Shown in pieces: positions 46,519 to 63,516 of a stretch of 64,000 nucleotides of DNA; the first letter of the stretch is position 1; each line of letters starts with the position of its first letter. The notes beneath the pieces were generated by a model. The model was not told the DNA's origin. It saw nothing but the letters and a program-made list of their open reading frames with translations, and ran no database searches. Source of the DNA: Haliangium sp050303215. GTDB lineage: Bacteria; Myxococcota_A; Polyangia; Haliangiales; Haliangiaceae. The position numbers and the translations under genes were made by a program. Where the stretch lies: NCBI RefSeq assembly GCF_050303215.1, contig NZ_JBNLBH010000019.1, forward strand, positions 85,097 to 149,096, read 5' to 3'.

Positions 46519-48202
46519 CCTTGCCGGCAAAGGGTTTGCCGACCCGGATCCGGTCCCAAGACACCCTGACCTTGGCCTGACGGCGACCGAGCTCTCGGAT
46601 CATGCGACTCCGGGCCCGGGCCGAGCCCGGTGACGGCGGATCGTGCATGGCCTGCGCGATCTCGTCCGGGCTCCATATGTGCGAGACCAGCCCGGCTCGG
46701 TCGAGGCGGGCGAAGTAACCACCGCCAAGCTCGTGGTACTTGAGGTCGATCTTCTTGCGCGCGGCCGGGCTCAGCTCGCGCCCGGCGGTGTCGAGCAGAT
46801 AGCGCTTGGTGATCCAGTCGAGTTGGCCCAGTAGCGGGCTTTCGCTCACCTCGTGCTCGCCGCGGGCGAGCGCGTCGAGGGCGTCGAGCGTGCGCTGCCA
46901 CAGCGCCAACAGCTCCACCGCCTCGATCGACGTCACCTCGGCCTGGTCCACGAAGGCCCGGGCTCGCTCCAGGTAGGCTCGCTGGATGTCGAGGGCGCGC
47001 ATGGGCGAGCCGCCCACCACCTCCACCTCGGCCTGCAGGCTGGGGTCGGAGATGATGTGGCGCAGGGCCTCGACCGGCCGGCGCAGCCGCGGCAGACCGG
47101 CCAGGGCCCCAGCCTCGGCCATGTCGATGACCAGGGCGGTGGTGGCCAGCTTGAGGTAACCGGCGACCTGAGCTGGGTTGGCGTCGGCGAGGCCGAGCTG
47201 CATGCGCTGGCGGCGCCGGAATAGACCCAGGAACGAGCGCAGGTCGAGGTAGGCCACCCGCAGCGCGGCCTTGCACAGGTTGCCGGCGTCGAACACGGCG
47301 CGGTCATGCTGGCCTACCCACAGTCGCACCACCCGGCGGATCGTCGGGCCTTTTTCGGACAGTCCAAAAACGCCCTCGTCGTCGAGGGTGCCGGCGCCGG
47401 AGAGCACCGGCCGGGACATGAGGAAGGCCAGCCCATCCCGACGCACCCGGCGAAAGGCGACCAGCCGGAACAGCGCGAAGAATGGCCACAGCACCGGCGC
47501 CCACAGCACGTGGCCATAGAGCACATATTCGATCCGGCCGAGCGCGCGCACGATCCGGCGCGACGGGGTAGTGAAGGCCACGGCCGCGGGCACGCCGCTC
47601 CGGCGCAGACTCGGGCTGACCACCGCCGCCAGGCCGACGCCGAAGAGCAGCACCAACCACGACACCGCCAGCGCCACGAAGCTAACCCAGCTCACCACCG
47701 CGCACACCAGGATGATCGGGATCAGGGCGGCCACGCCCGCGCGCCATAGCCACAGCGTCGGGCCGGTCCCGATGTCGGCCTCGAAGTTCTCCTGGGCACC
47801 GTAGACGTGCCCTTCGGCGTCGCGGCAGTTCTCCAGCAGGCCTAGGCTGCCGCGGTAGCCCTGATGGGCCAGGATGTGCTCGGCCGCGGGCAACGCCTGG
47901 ATGAGCAGGGCCCGCTGCGCGCATTGATACAGCAGGCCTTCTTCGGGGCCACGGCACTCCGGGGTCGCGCCCTCGACCAGACCGCCGTCGGGGGCCGTGG
48001 GCAGATACTCGTAGGCGAAGGCGCCCCCGTTCTCGACAAAGAACTGCTCGCGCGCCCAGTCCCCTTTGCGGGTCAGGACCAGGTCGCCGATAGCCTCCCG
48101 CACAGCGCCGTAGACCACGTTATTGTCGGGCGATTCACTGCCCGGCAGCGACGTGAAGCGGATCGCGTACTCGCTCTCCAGGCCCAGCAGGCGGCGCAGC
48201 AT
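46493..48202 (-). CDS. pafA: PafA/Dop-family Pup ligase with inserted transmembrane segments
   Basis: 569-residue protein of the Pup ligase/depupylase family (glutamine-synthetase fold). N-terminal RLLGLESEYAI matches GIETEFG with the catalytic Glu. FFVENGGAFAYEYLPTAPDG and LVEGATPEC align with the PafA strand carrying the catalytic Asp (Asp72 here is the best candidate). LGLLENCRDAEGHVYGAQEN, MSRPVLSGAG and GLADANPAQVAGYLKLATTA also match. Between GAQENF (140) and MSRPVL (262) is an insertion with hydrophobic helices at about 155-176, 178-196 and 228-247, absent from the soluble actinobacterial enzymes. No Dop-type loop is seen, so a ligase is preferred. The gene starts 24 nt after the Pup-like gene. 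No proteasome, Mpa/ARC or second Dop gene is in the window. Confidence 0.85.
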   Translation of the reverse strand: MLRRLLGLESEYAIRFTSLPGSESPDNNVVYGAVREAIGDLVLTRKGDWAREQFFVENGGAFAYEYLPTAPDGGLVEGATPECRGPEEGLLYQCAQRALLIQALPAAEHILAHQGYRGSLGLLENCRDAEGHVYGAQENFEADIGTGPTLWLWRAGVAALIPIILVCAVVSWVSFVALAVSWLVLLFGVGLAAVVSPSLRRSGVPAAVAFTTPSRRIVRALGRIEYVLYGHVLWAPVLWPFFALFRLVAFRRVRRDGLAFLMSRPVLSGAGTLDDEGVFGLSEKGPTIRRVVRLWVGQHDRAVFDAGNLCKAALRVAYLDLRSFLGLFRRRQRMQLGLADANPAQVAGYLKLATTALVIDMAEAGALAGLPRLRRPVEALRHIISDPSLQAEVEVVGGSPMRALDIQRAYLERARAFVDQAEVTSIEAVELLALWQRTLDALDALARGEHEVSESPLLGQLDWITKRYLLDTAGRELSPAARKKIDLKYHELGGGYFARLDRAGLVSHIWSPDEIAQAMHDPPSPGSARARSRMIRELGRRQAKVRVSWDRIRVGKPFAGKVIRLDEHR

Positions 48203-48226
48203 GGCCCCTCGGACACACGCCGGGGG

Positions 48227-48403
48227 CTACTCGCCGCCCTCGGGAACCACGGTCTCGCGCAAGTACGCCTCGGCCCCCTCGACGGCGTCGACGGCGATCT
48301 CGGCCACCGCCTCGGCGACCCGATCACGGGCCGACGGCGCCGCGCTGTCGTCATCCCGCCGGAGGTCACGGGCAACATTCGATGGAGTGTGAGCAGGTCG
48401 CAT
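48227..48403 (-). CDS. pup: Pup-like protein modifier ending in Gly-Gly-Glu
   Basis: 58-residue acidic protein. Start ATG 48403 has a strong AGGAG 6 nt upstream. The N-terminal half is polar and likely disordered (RDLRRDDDSAAPSARDR). The C-terminal half is helical (VAEAVAEIAVDAVEGAEAYL) and ends RETVVPEGGE. Size, disorder, lack of Lys and the GGE terminus are the known hallmarks of Pup, whose C-terminal Glu is joined to substrate lysines. Glu rather than Gln means no deamidation step is needed. It directly precedes the PafA/Dop-family gene (24 nt), as pup does near its partners. Similarity to actinobacterial Pup is otherwise weak. Confidence 0.8.
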   Translation of the reverse strand: MRPAHTPSNVARDLRRDDDSAAPSARDRVAEAVAEIAVDAVEGAEAYLRETVVPEGGE

Positions 48404-48787
48404 GAGTCTCTCCTGGCTGACGTCAACCGACACAGGCCGATACGCGCAGATCGCGCCGACTGGACAGTCCGTCCCGTACGAGGCTCAGTGTACAGGGTCC
48501 CGCCCACGTTGGCCACGACCACGCAACGTCGGCCCGGCCTGACCTAGCCCCGCCGCGGCGTGTCCCGACCACACCATGGACCGAACTTCGTCCCCGGCCT
48601 CGCCTCGGGCCGCCAGGCTGGCCTAGACAGCACTCGATCTGTTCATCCGTCGCGGCACCTACACTGGAATGCACACCGATCTTTCTCGCCAGAGCAGCTT
48701 GGTGGCCGCCCCCAACCAGCGTCTGTATCTCAATGACAGCCGACTGCCGTCACGCGACGTACACACCGGCAAGACATGTACGTCGTC
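48404..48787. other. Intergenic region upstream of pup; inverted repeat after the Rpn gene
   Basis: No gene found in 384 nt. The part next to pup should carry its promoter (TGTACACT at 48487-48494 on the minus strand is a loose -10 candidate). At the other end, CGACGTAC (48755-48762) pairs with GTACGTCG (48778-48785) directly behind the Rpn stop codon, a terminator-like or element-end hairpin without T-tract. Confidence 0.45.
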
Positions 48788-49837
48788 TCAGGTATCCGAA
48801 CTCATCACCTCAGCGACGCTTCCGGCCGCGAACAGGCGCTCGTACCACGTGTCGAGTTCAGCCTGGTCGGCCGCCTTGATGCGGGCCTGCGCCGCCCGTG
48901 AGACCCGTCCGAATCGGGCCCTCAGCAACCGGATGAGCCGCTCCTGCTCGGCCTCACGACGACCCTGCTGTTGGCCTTCCTTCCGGCCCTTTTCGAGACC
49001 CTGTTCGAGGCCCTGTTCGCGGCTCTTGTAGACGATCTCGTCGTAGGTGTTCGTAAACACTTGGTGTGCCATGGGACTGACCTCGGTCTTCAGGAAGCGA
49101 GCCATGTGCTCTCGCTCGATGCGGGCAACGCTCATAGTATACGTGAACAGCATGCCCAGGGCAGCCACTCCGGAGGGGGCCTCGGCCAGGTCCGCGAGCA
49201 GGGTTGCGATGTCGCGACCCATCGCGGCCAATAGGTCTGGCTCGCGACGGGCGTAAGTGAGCGCCCACAAGATCACCTGCGGAATCGCGCCACTCACTCG
49301 CTGCCACAGGGCCTCATCGTCATCGGGCAGCAATTCCTCCAGCACGAACGCATACCGCGGCAGGTGCTCGCCAATGGCGTCGAGCGTCCGGTGCGGGCAG
49401 TCGTACACCTCGTCCATCGTGATCGATGCACGCCAGGGGATGCCGTGGTACATGACGATAGGCAGGATCACGGGCACTCGGATCGCGTCGGGGTGCTCGC
49501 TGCGGTGCTCGTCCCAGATCGCGCTCAGGTAACGCAGGATGCGTACCGGCATCAGCACCTGGGGCTTGCTCTGGTGTTCCATCAGCACGTAGATGTACGC
49601 CTTGCTCGGAGCACCCGCGTCGTCATCAGCGGCGGCGTCCAGGGGCACGCGCATGAGCAGATCCGTGAGCTGCTCGCGCAGGTGCTCGTCGATGAAGGTC
49701 CGCTTCTCTACCTTCACACGACGAAAATCGACCTGCCCAGATAGCCCACGCGGTAGCAACGCTCGGAGCAATGCGCGGGCGTTCCGAGGTTTTGAGAAAA
49801 TGCCTCGAAACAGCCGATCATGTGGTGTGCTAACCAT
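48788..49837 (-). CDS. Rpn-family recombination-promoting nuclease / PD-(D/E)XK transposase-like
   Basis: 349-residue protein of the Rpn/YhgA-like family. HDRLFRGIFSKPRNARALLR opens the domain; the PD-(D/E)XK-like core is seen in REQLTDLLMRVPL and AYIYVLMEHQSKPQVLMPVR, followed by VILPIVMYHGIPWR. The C-terminus has the usual charged tail EQGLEQGLEKGRKEGQQQGR. Rpn proteins are DNA endonucleases that stimulate RecA-independent recombination and are scattered by horizontal transfer. It stands alone between two intergenic regions, with a hairpin behind its stop. Confidence 0.88.
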   Translation of the reverse strand: MVSTPHDRLFRGIFSKPRNARALLRALLPRGLSGQVDFRRVKVEKRTFIDEHLREQLTDLLMRVPLDAAADDDAGAPSKAYIYVLMEHQSKPQVLMPVRILRYLSAIWDEHRSEHPDAIRVPVILPIVMYHGIPWRASITMDEVYDCPHRTLDAIGEHLPRYAFVLEELLPDDDEALWQRVSGAIPQVILWALTYARREPDLLAAMGRDIATLLADLAEAPSGVAALGMLFTYTMSVARIEREHMARFLKTEVSPMAHQVFTNTYDEIVYKSREQGLEQGLEKGRKEGQQQGRREAEQERLIRLLRARFGRVSRAAQARIKAADQAELDTWYERLFAAGSVAEVMSSDT

Positions 49838-50126
49838 CCGTGTCCCCTGGCTGCGCGCACTCCTACCGTGACGCGCGAAGTTGATGACACCTCACCCGTC
49901 CATTGGGCCCGGCCTCGCTGTACCTATCACACCGGGTTCTGAGCAGCAACCTATCTAATCCGGTGCCGCAACGCAAGCAGAACTGTCAAGGCGCGCGCGT
50001 GGCCGCGGTCGGTCGAGGTCTGTTCGGGTTTCGGGGAGCCACTCCGAGCCCGACTTGGCGGCCGTTAGACATGCCTGGATGCTATCGGCGGCTCATTCGC
50101 CGCAGGCTCGCATCGCCACGGAGACC
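49838..50126. other. Intergenic region
   Basis: 289 nt between the Rpn gene and the Gly-rich lipoprotein gene. I see no gene, tRNA or repeat that can be supported. Small open frames here have no recognisable start signals or family features. Confidence 0.5.
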
Positions 50127-51470
50127 CTAGGGGGCGCAGCCTACGGCGCCGGCGTCGGTCGAGGGCGGGGGGCTGAGGACCGGGCTGCCGGTGAGCTGGC
50201 AGTCGGTGTTGGCGTTGAGGCGGATGCGGCCCACGCTGCCACCGCCACCACCGCCGCCGGCGTCGGGGCCGGGGCCACCGACGCCAGCGTTGCCGTTGTT
50301 GGGGGGGGACGTGCCGGCGCCGCCGTTGCCGCCGTCACCGCCGCTGGCTGAGCCGTCGCGTCCGCCCTTGGCCATGAGCGCGTCGTTACTCCGGCCGTCG
50401 TCGCCGGAGTTCTCCAGGTCGGAGTCGTTCTCCGAGCCGCCCTCGCCACCTCCGCCGCCGTTGGCGGTCACGGCCGCGCTGTTGCCAATGCGGAGGGAGT
50501 CGGCCTCGAGCAGGACGGAGCCGCCGGAGCCGCCACCGCCGCCGCCGTCACGCAGCGCGCCGCCTCCTCCACCGCCGCCAGCCGCGCTGATGAACGCGCC
50601 GACGCTGAGTTGATCGGCAGCCGAGATCTGGATCCCGCCGCCACCTCCACCGCCGTTGCCACCACTGCTGAAGTCACCTGCGCCGCCGTGGCCGCCGGCG
50701 CAGCCGCCGCGCAGGGGCACGATGGCGTCGTTGCCGTTGGCCTGGCCGCCATCGCCGCGGTTCGCGTTGCTGCCGCCCTGGCCGCCCAGGGCGCCGTTGG
50801 TGCTGTAGCCGCCGCCTCCTCCGCCTCCTCCGTTGTCGCCGTTCTTGAAGCCGTCCTGGCCGGTGCCGCCGCCGCTGCCACTGGTGCCGCATACGCTCGC
50901 GAGGGAGCCGCCGGGACCGGGCGTACTGCCCGTGGCTCCGGCGTCGAGGTTGCCATCGATGGTGGCGTCGCCGAAGACGGCAAAGATCACCGAGCGATTG
51001 CCGACGAGGGTAAGCGAGCCGGTGGCCGTGATCGTGACGTCGAGCATGGGCAGGATGACCAGGTCGCTGCTCGTAACCGGGACCGGCTCGGGCTGGCCGC
51101 ACCACTGAGTGAAGGTCGCGGTGGTCGAGTCGAAGGTGGCGGCGCAGTCAAGAGAGACTGCCACCGTCGGGGTCAAAGTGTCGGGATCGAAATTGCTCGG
51201 AACGTAGGGGAAGGGCGGAGCCGGCACTGCGTCCAGCGGCGCAGCATCCGGCGGGGCCGCGTCGGGCCCCCCGGCGCCGGGGCTTGCATCGGGGCTGTCG
51301 GCATCAGGACCCATGGGAGGCTCGGCATCGATCGGGTCCGTCCCGCCATCTGCCTGGCGCGAGGGCAGATCCTCGATGCCCAGGGCCTGCACGCAGCCAC
51401 CCAGCGCAACCGTCAACGCCAGACATCCGCCGGCAAACTTAGCCATCGTTCTCGTACCGCTTGTCGTCAT
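50127..51470 (-). CDS. Gly-rich lipoprotein
   Basis: 447-residue secreted lipoprotein (signal KFAGGCLALTVALGG-C, lipobox LGGC). An Asp/Pro/Ala-rich linker follows (DAEPPMGPDADSPDASPGAG). Then comes a beta-helix-like region with DVTITATGSLTLVGNRSVIF and AVFGDATIDGNLDAG. Over half of the protein is Gly-rich (NGGGGGGGGYSTNG, GGNGGGGGGGIQISAADQ, GGGGGGSGGSVLLEADSL), where strands alternate with Gly runs. The pattern resembles myxobacterial surface proteins with right-handed beta-helix repeats. Start ATG 51470 or ATG 51446. It sits 20 nt after the TPR/PEGA-like gene, so it may share its transcript. Function unknown. Confidence 0.75.
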   Translation of the reverse strand: MTTSGTRTMAKFAGGCLALTVALGGCVQALGIEDLPSRQADGGTDPIDAEPPMGPDADSPDASPGAGGPDAAPPDAAPLDAVPAPPFPYVPSNFDPDTLTPTVAVSLDCAATFDSTTATFTQWCGQPEPVPVTSSDLVILPMLDVTITATGSLTLVGNRSVIFAVFGDATIDGNLDAGATGSTPGPGGSLASVCGTSGSGGGTGQDGFKNGDNGGGGGGGGYSTNGALGGQGGSNANRGDGGQANGNDAIVPLRGGCAGGHGGAGDFSSGGNGGGGGGGIQISAADQLSVGAFISAAGGGGGGGALRDGGGGGGSGGSVLLEADSLRIGNSAAVTANGGGGGEGGSENDSDLENSGDDGRSNDALMAKGGRDGSASGGDGGNGGAGTSPPNNGNAGVGGPGPDAGGGGGGGSVGRIRLNANTDCQLTGSPVLSPPPSTDAGAVGCAP

Positions 51471-51490
51471 CTACTCGTGCTCGTCGCTCG

Positions 51491-52519
51491 TCAGAACCGC
51501 CACGAGGCCTGGACCCCGTTCCACTGCTGGCCGATGACCGGCTCGATCCGCACGCCGGACGCAGTCTCTGTCGGGGCAGGTGACTGCTCGGGGGCGTTCA
51601 TGAACCACAGCGCGACCCCGGCGCCGAGCCCGACCACGCCGACGATCAAGGACGCTGTGGCCAGGTTGGCGTCGCCGCGGGCGTCGCTGCGCAGGGCCTG
51701 GCTGGCGTCGTAGTCCGCGATCGCGCAGGTCATGTACTCGTCGACGGTGCACAGGTCTTCGGCGTCTCTGTATCGGCCCCGGGCGCGCAAGCCGAACACG
51801 ACACCGACGATGACACCGGCCGCGCCCACGGCGCCGCTGCCGAGCGCGAGCTTGCGGCCGAGCGGCATCGGGGTGCCTTCGCCGCGTTCCACGTCATCCA
51901 CGCCGGCCGGCGTGACCGGAACGACAGGCGACTCGGGCTCGGACACTGCGACCTCGAACTCGGGCACGGTGACGCGCTCGGTGCTGCCCGCGCCGGCGAC
52001 GGTCACGGTGACCTCGAAGGGCTCGGCGTCGGGCACTTGGGCGGTGATGACGTGCTGGCCGGGATCGACGGCGATGGGCTGGCCCCACTGCGCCGGGTCC
52101 ACGATCACGTCGCCGCGTCGCACGGTCGGCGCGCCGTGCCGCGCGCTCTCCGTCACCTCGATCACCAGGAACGAGAGCTGCGGCGCCAGCGCGGCGATCT
52201 GCTCTTCGGCGTAGGCGGCGCGCTGCTCATCATCGGCTTCGCGGGCCATGGCCTGGGCGCGCCGATACACCTCGACCGCGGTGGCTGGTTGCTGGTTGAG
52301 TTCGCGGCACTTGGCCAGGTTGAGCAGGGCGCCGACGCTGGCCTCGGCCTCGTGGCTGGCTTCGAACTTGCTGCACGCCTCGGCGAACTTCCTCTGCGCG
52401 AGCAGCTCGCGTCCTTCTTCGAACAGGCGGTCGGCCTCGGTCTGCTGGGCCCAGCTCAGGCTCGGCAAGAAGCAGACCACGAACAAGACCGTCATGGCGC
52501 ATCGATGCAGTGTCCCCAT
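51491..52519 (-). CDS. Periplasmic TPR-containing protein with C-terminal TM segments
   Basis: 342 residues with a signal peptide (TVLFVVCFLPSLSWAQ). TPR-like helices follow (ADRLFEEGRELLAQRKFAEA, GALLNLAKCRELNQQPATAV), then a beta domain like PEGA (GQPIAVDPGQHVITAQVPDA) and two hydrophobic segments (LALGSGAVGAAGVIVGVVFG; LIVGVVGLGAGVALWFM). This arrangement is a common myxobacterial protein type, often encoded beside Ser/Thr kinases as here (kinase gene 24 nt upstream on the same strand). Specific function is not known. Confidence 0.75.
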   Translation of the reverse strand: MGTLHRCAMTVLFVVCFLPSLSWAQQTEADRLFEEGRELLAQRKFAEACSKFEASHEAEASVGALLNLAKCRELNQQPATAVEVYRRAQAMAREADDEQRAAYAEEQIAALAPQLSFLVIEVTESARHGAPTVRRGDVIVDPAQWGQPIAVDPGQHVITAQVPDAEPFEVTVTVAGAGSTERVTVPEFEVAVSEPESPVVPVTPAGVDDVERGEGTPMPLGRKLALGSGAVGAAGVIVGVVFGLRARGRYRDAEDLCTVDEYMTCAIADYDASQALRSDARGDANLATASLIVGVVGLGAGVALWFMNAPEQSPAPTETASGVRIEPVIGQQWNGVQASWRF

Positions 52520-52543
52520 GGAGTTCCCCTGTTGTTGACGAGG

Positions 52544-54817
52544 CTAACGACCTTGCAGCGCGGGATCGTTAATCTCTTTCATGATGGCCGGCTGCTTGGG
52601 CTCCAACTCGACCCCGTGCCGCAGGCAGACCTGGGCCAGCGCGGCTCGGCGCGCGCGCGGCGTCCGCTTGTAGTATCGCTTTGCTCGGCCCTCGTCCTTC
52701 AGCGAGCACGCGGCCATCCCGCATATCGTGAGCGCATCTCGATTCCGGGGCTCGAGTTCCAGCGCATCGTTGCAGTGCCGAAGGGCGACGCCGTACTGCC
52801 CGCTCTTGGCGGCCGTCCGGGCATCGTCCATCAACTCATCGACCCGCTTCTTGCGCTGCACGGGCGACGGTCGCGATGGTTGCTTCGTCTCGGCCTCGGC
52901 CTTGGCCGCACGGCGGCAATCGTCCGCGGCCGTGGCGGCCTCGTCCCATTCGTCCGGCATCGCCTTGGCCAACTCGGCCAGGTCGTCACAAGCGTGGGCG
53001 CGCGCGTGCTTTGTCACCTTTTCGACCACCTCGGCGTGGGCTCGCTCGTAGGCCCCGCGGGCCTGGTCGTACACGACCGAGCCCTCTTCGATGGCGAGCA
53101 GGTGCTCGCGCGCAGCTTTGTACTGCTGGGCATCGAGCGCCTCGCCCATCGCGGCCAGGGCCTTGGCGAACCGCGCCTCTCTCGTCGCGGTGTCCACCAA
53201 GGACTTCGCCTGCTCGTGGTTCGGATCGCCGGCCAGGATCTCCTTGCCGAGACGCTGTGCCGTCGCCCAGTCGTGCTCGCCGAGCGCTCGCTTCGCCGCC
53301 GCGAGCGCGGCCTCGCCGTCGTCCGCCCCGATGCCCTCTCCGCCGGCACCGGCCGCGGCCTGGGCCTCCTGCTCGGCCGCCTCTTCCGGGCTGACCGCGG
53401 CGCTCGGTTCACCGATGTCAGACTGCTCGGGCAGCAACACGACCGGCTCCGAGGGTTCCTCCGAGGGCCAGAGTGCAGCCACGCCGACCACGCCGACCAG
53501 CACTGACGCCGACACGGTCACGAGGAGTCGCCGCCGCCGCGGCCGCTGCGATACCGGCAGCCGCTGGGAGGCGGCCGTGCGCAGCGTCGTCTGTCCGCCC
53601 GATGCAGCGGCATGCCCAACCGGCGATGAAGCCCCGGCCGCGGCCCACGGCTGGGCAGCGGCGCCGGAAGCATGCGGCTGGTATCCGTCATGGGACGGTG
53701 CACGCGCCGGCGTCCGGGCCGGGTCAGGTCCCGTGGCCGCCTGGGGTGGCACCCGCACGGCGGGGATCCCCTGCGGCACGGTGGCCACCGGCGGGGCGCT
53801 GCTCGCTCGCCTAGGGGCGCCGGGGGTTACCGCAGCCGGTCCGGGGGAGGCGATGGGCGCCGAGGCCCGGGCGGCGACCGGCTCGCCATCCTCATCCCAC
53901 CGCTTTTGCTGCGGCACACGCTGCGTAGGTCCGTGGGGATCGTACTCCGGCGGCGGCGCCAGCGAGGGAGCGCGGCGAAACGCCCGCAGCGCTTCCCCGA
54001 ACTCGGCGATCGTGGCGTAGCGCTCGTCGGGCGCCTTGGCCATGCCCTTGGCGACGATGGCCTCGAGCGCGGGCGGCACCGAGGGCTCGAACCGGCGCAT
54101 GGGCGGCAGCGGCTCCTTCATGTGCCCGACGATCATGTCGCCCGCGCCTTCGCCGATGAAGGGCGGCCGCCCGCACACGGTTCGGAACAGCACGCAGGCC
54201 AGCGAGTAGATATCGCTGCGGTGATCGACCCGGCCGGCGCCGCGGCACTGCTCGGGCGACATATAGGCCGGGGTGCCCATCATGCTGCCGGTGCTGGTCA
54301 ACAAGTTGCCGCCGGTCAAGGGCTCGGCCAGCTTGGCGATGCCAAAGTCGAGGATCTTGGACCGCTCGCCGGCCTCCATCTCCTCGTCGGAGGCCAGGAA
54401 GATGTTACCGGGCTTGAGGTCGCGGTGAACGATGCCGGCCTCGTGCGCGGCCGCCAACGCGCTGGCGCACTGGCGCACGATGCGGACCGCGTCGGACACC
54501 GGTATGCGCTTCACCCGGCGCAACCGCTCCTCCAGGGACTCGCCGTGGAGCAGCTCCATCACGATGTAGGCGCTGTTGTCGGTGTGATAGTCGAAGTCGG
54601 AGATCTTGACGATGCCGGGGTGATTGACGGCCCCGGAGGCGCGCGCCTCGTTGAAGAAGCGCTGCACGATCTCGGGCTTCTGGGACAGCTCGGGCTTGAG
54701 CATCTTGAGCGCGACGTTGCCCCCGATGCGGGTGTGCTCGGCGAGATAGACCATCCCCATCCCGCCGGTGCCGAGTACTTTGATGAGGCGATAGCGCCCC
54801 ACTGTTTGGCCAAGCAT
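52544..54817 (-). CDS. Ser/Thr protein kinase with C-terminal TPR region
   Basis: 757-residue Hanks-type kinase. Gly loop GTGGMG (16-21), Lys38 in VALKML, HRDLKPGN (131-138), DFG (157-159) and the activation segment GTPAYMSPEQCRG are intact, so it should be active. A long Pro/Ala-rich juxtamembrane region leads to one TM helix (LLVTVSASVLVGVVGVAALW), and the extracytoplasmic part has helical TPR-like repeats (DWATAQRLGKEILAGDPNHE, GQYGVALRHCNDALELEPRN). Start ATG 54817 begins MLGQTVGRYRLIKVLG; an in-frame TTG further up (54883) is less likely. It heads a run with the two lipoprotein/TPR genes downstream. Confidence 0.92.
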   Translation of the reverse strand: MLGQTVGRYRLIKVLGTGGMGMVYLAEHTRIGGNVALKMLKPELSQKPEIVQRFFNEARASGAVNHPGIVKISDFDYHTDNSAYIVMELLHGESLEERLRRVKRIPVSDAVRIVRQCASALAAAHEAGIVHRDLKPGNIFLASDEEMEAGERSKILDFGIAKLAEPLTGGNLLTSTGSMMGTPAYMSPEQCRGAGRVDHRSDIYSLACVLFRTVCGRPPFIGEGAGDMIVGHMKEPLPPMRRFEPSVPPALEAIVAKGMAKAPDERYATIAEFGEALRAFRRAPSLAPPPEYDPHGPTQRVPQQKRWDEDGEPVAARASAPIASPGPAAVTPGAPRRASSAPPVATVPQGIPAVRVPPQAATGPDPARTPARAPSHDGYQPHASGAAAQPWAAAGASSPVGHAAASGGQTTLRTAASQRLPVSQRPRRRRLLVTVSASVLVGVVGVAALWPSEEPSEPVVLLPEQSDIGEPSAAVSPEEAAEQEAQAAAGAGGEGIGADDGEAALAAAKRALGEHDWATAQRLGKEILAGDPNHEQAKSLVDTATREARFAKALAAMGEALDAQQYKAAREHLLAIEEGSVVYDQARGAYERAHAEVVEKVTKHARAHACDDLAELAKAMPDEWDEAATAADDCRRAAKAEAETKQPSRPSPVQRKKRVDELMDDARTAAKSGQYGVALRHCNDALELEPRNRDALTICGMAACSLKDEGRAKRYYKRTPRARRAALAQVCLRHGVELEPKQPAIMKEINDPALQGR

Positions 54818-54935
54818 CCTGTCCGGCAGGGTACCACGCCTGTCTCGGTTCAAGAACCTCTCTGTTCGTTCTGACCGTATCAAGCCGTACCAAGGCTACA
54901 CCGCCCGCCCCGGGCCGCTCCGGACGGGAGGCTGC

Positions 54936-63350
<8,415 letters not shown>

Positions 63351-63516
63351 GGGGAGCCGCGGGAGGATATCAGCCACACCCCGGGCGCGGTCCACGTTTT
63401 GCGGGCATTTTCCGAGCTTGGCGCTCGCTTCATCGGCCCGTCACGGGGCCCAACGCGACCTCGCCCGAGCCGCGCCTCGTCGCCCGCGCCTCGCCCACGG
63501 AGCAGCCGACCCTCGC

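Noticed and set aside
46493..48202. Two fused genes (membrane protein plus ligase)
   Set aside because: Conserved ligase motifs occur on both sides of the hydrophobic segment in one frame, so it is an insertion rather than a fusion.
49903..49990. tRNA-like or short coding sequence in the gap before the Gly-rich lipoprotein
   Set aside because: No cloverleaf could be drawn and no start signal is seen.
50127..51470. CRISPR or tandem-repeat array because of repeated GCC/CCG blocks
   Set aside because: The repeats are irregular Gly codon runs within one open frame; no spacer-repeat structure is seen anywhere in the window.
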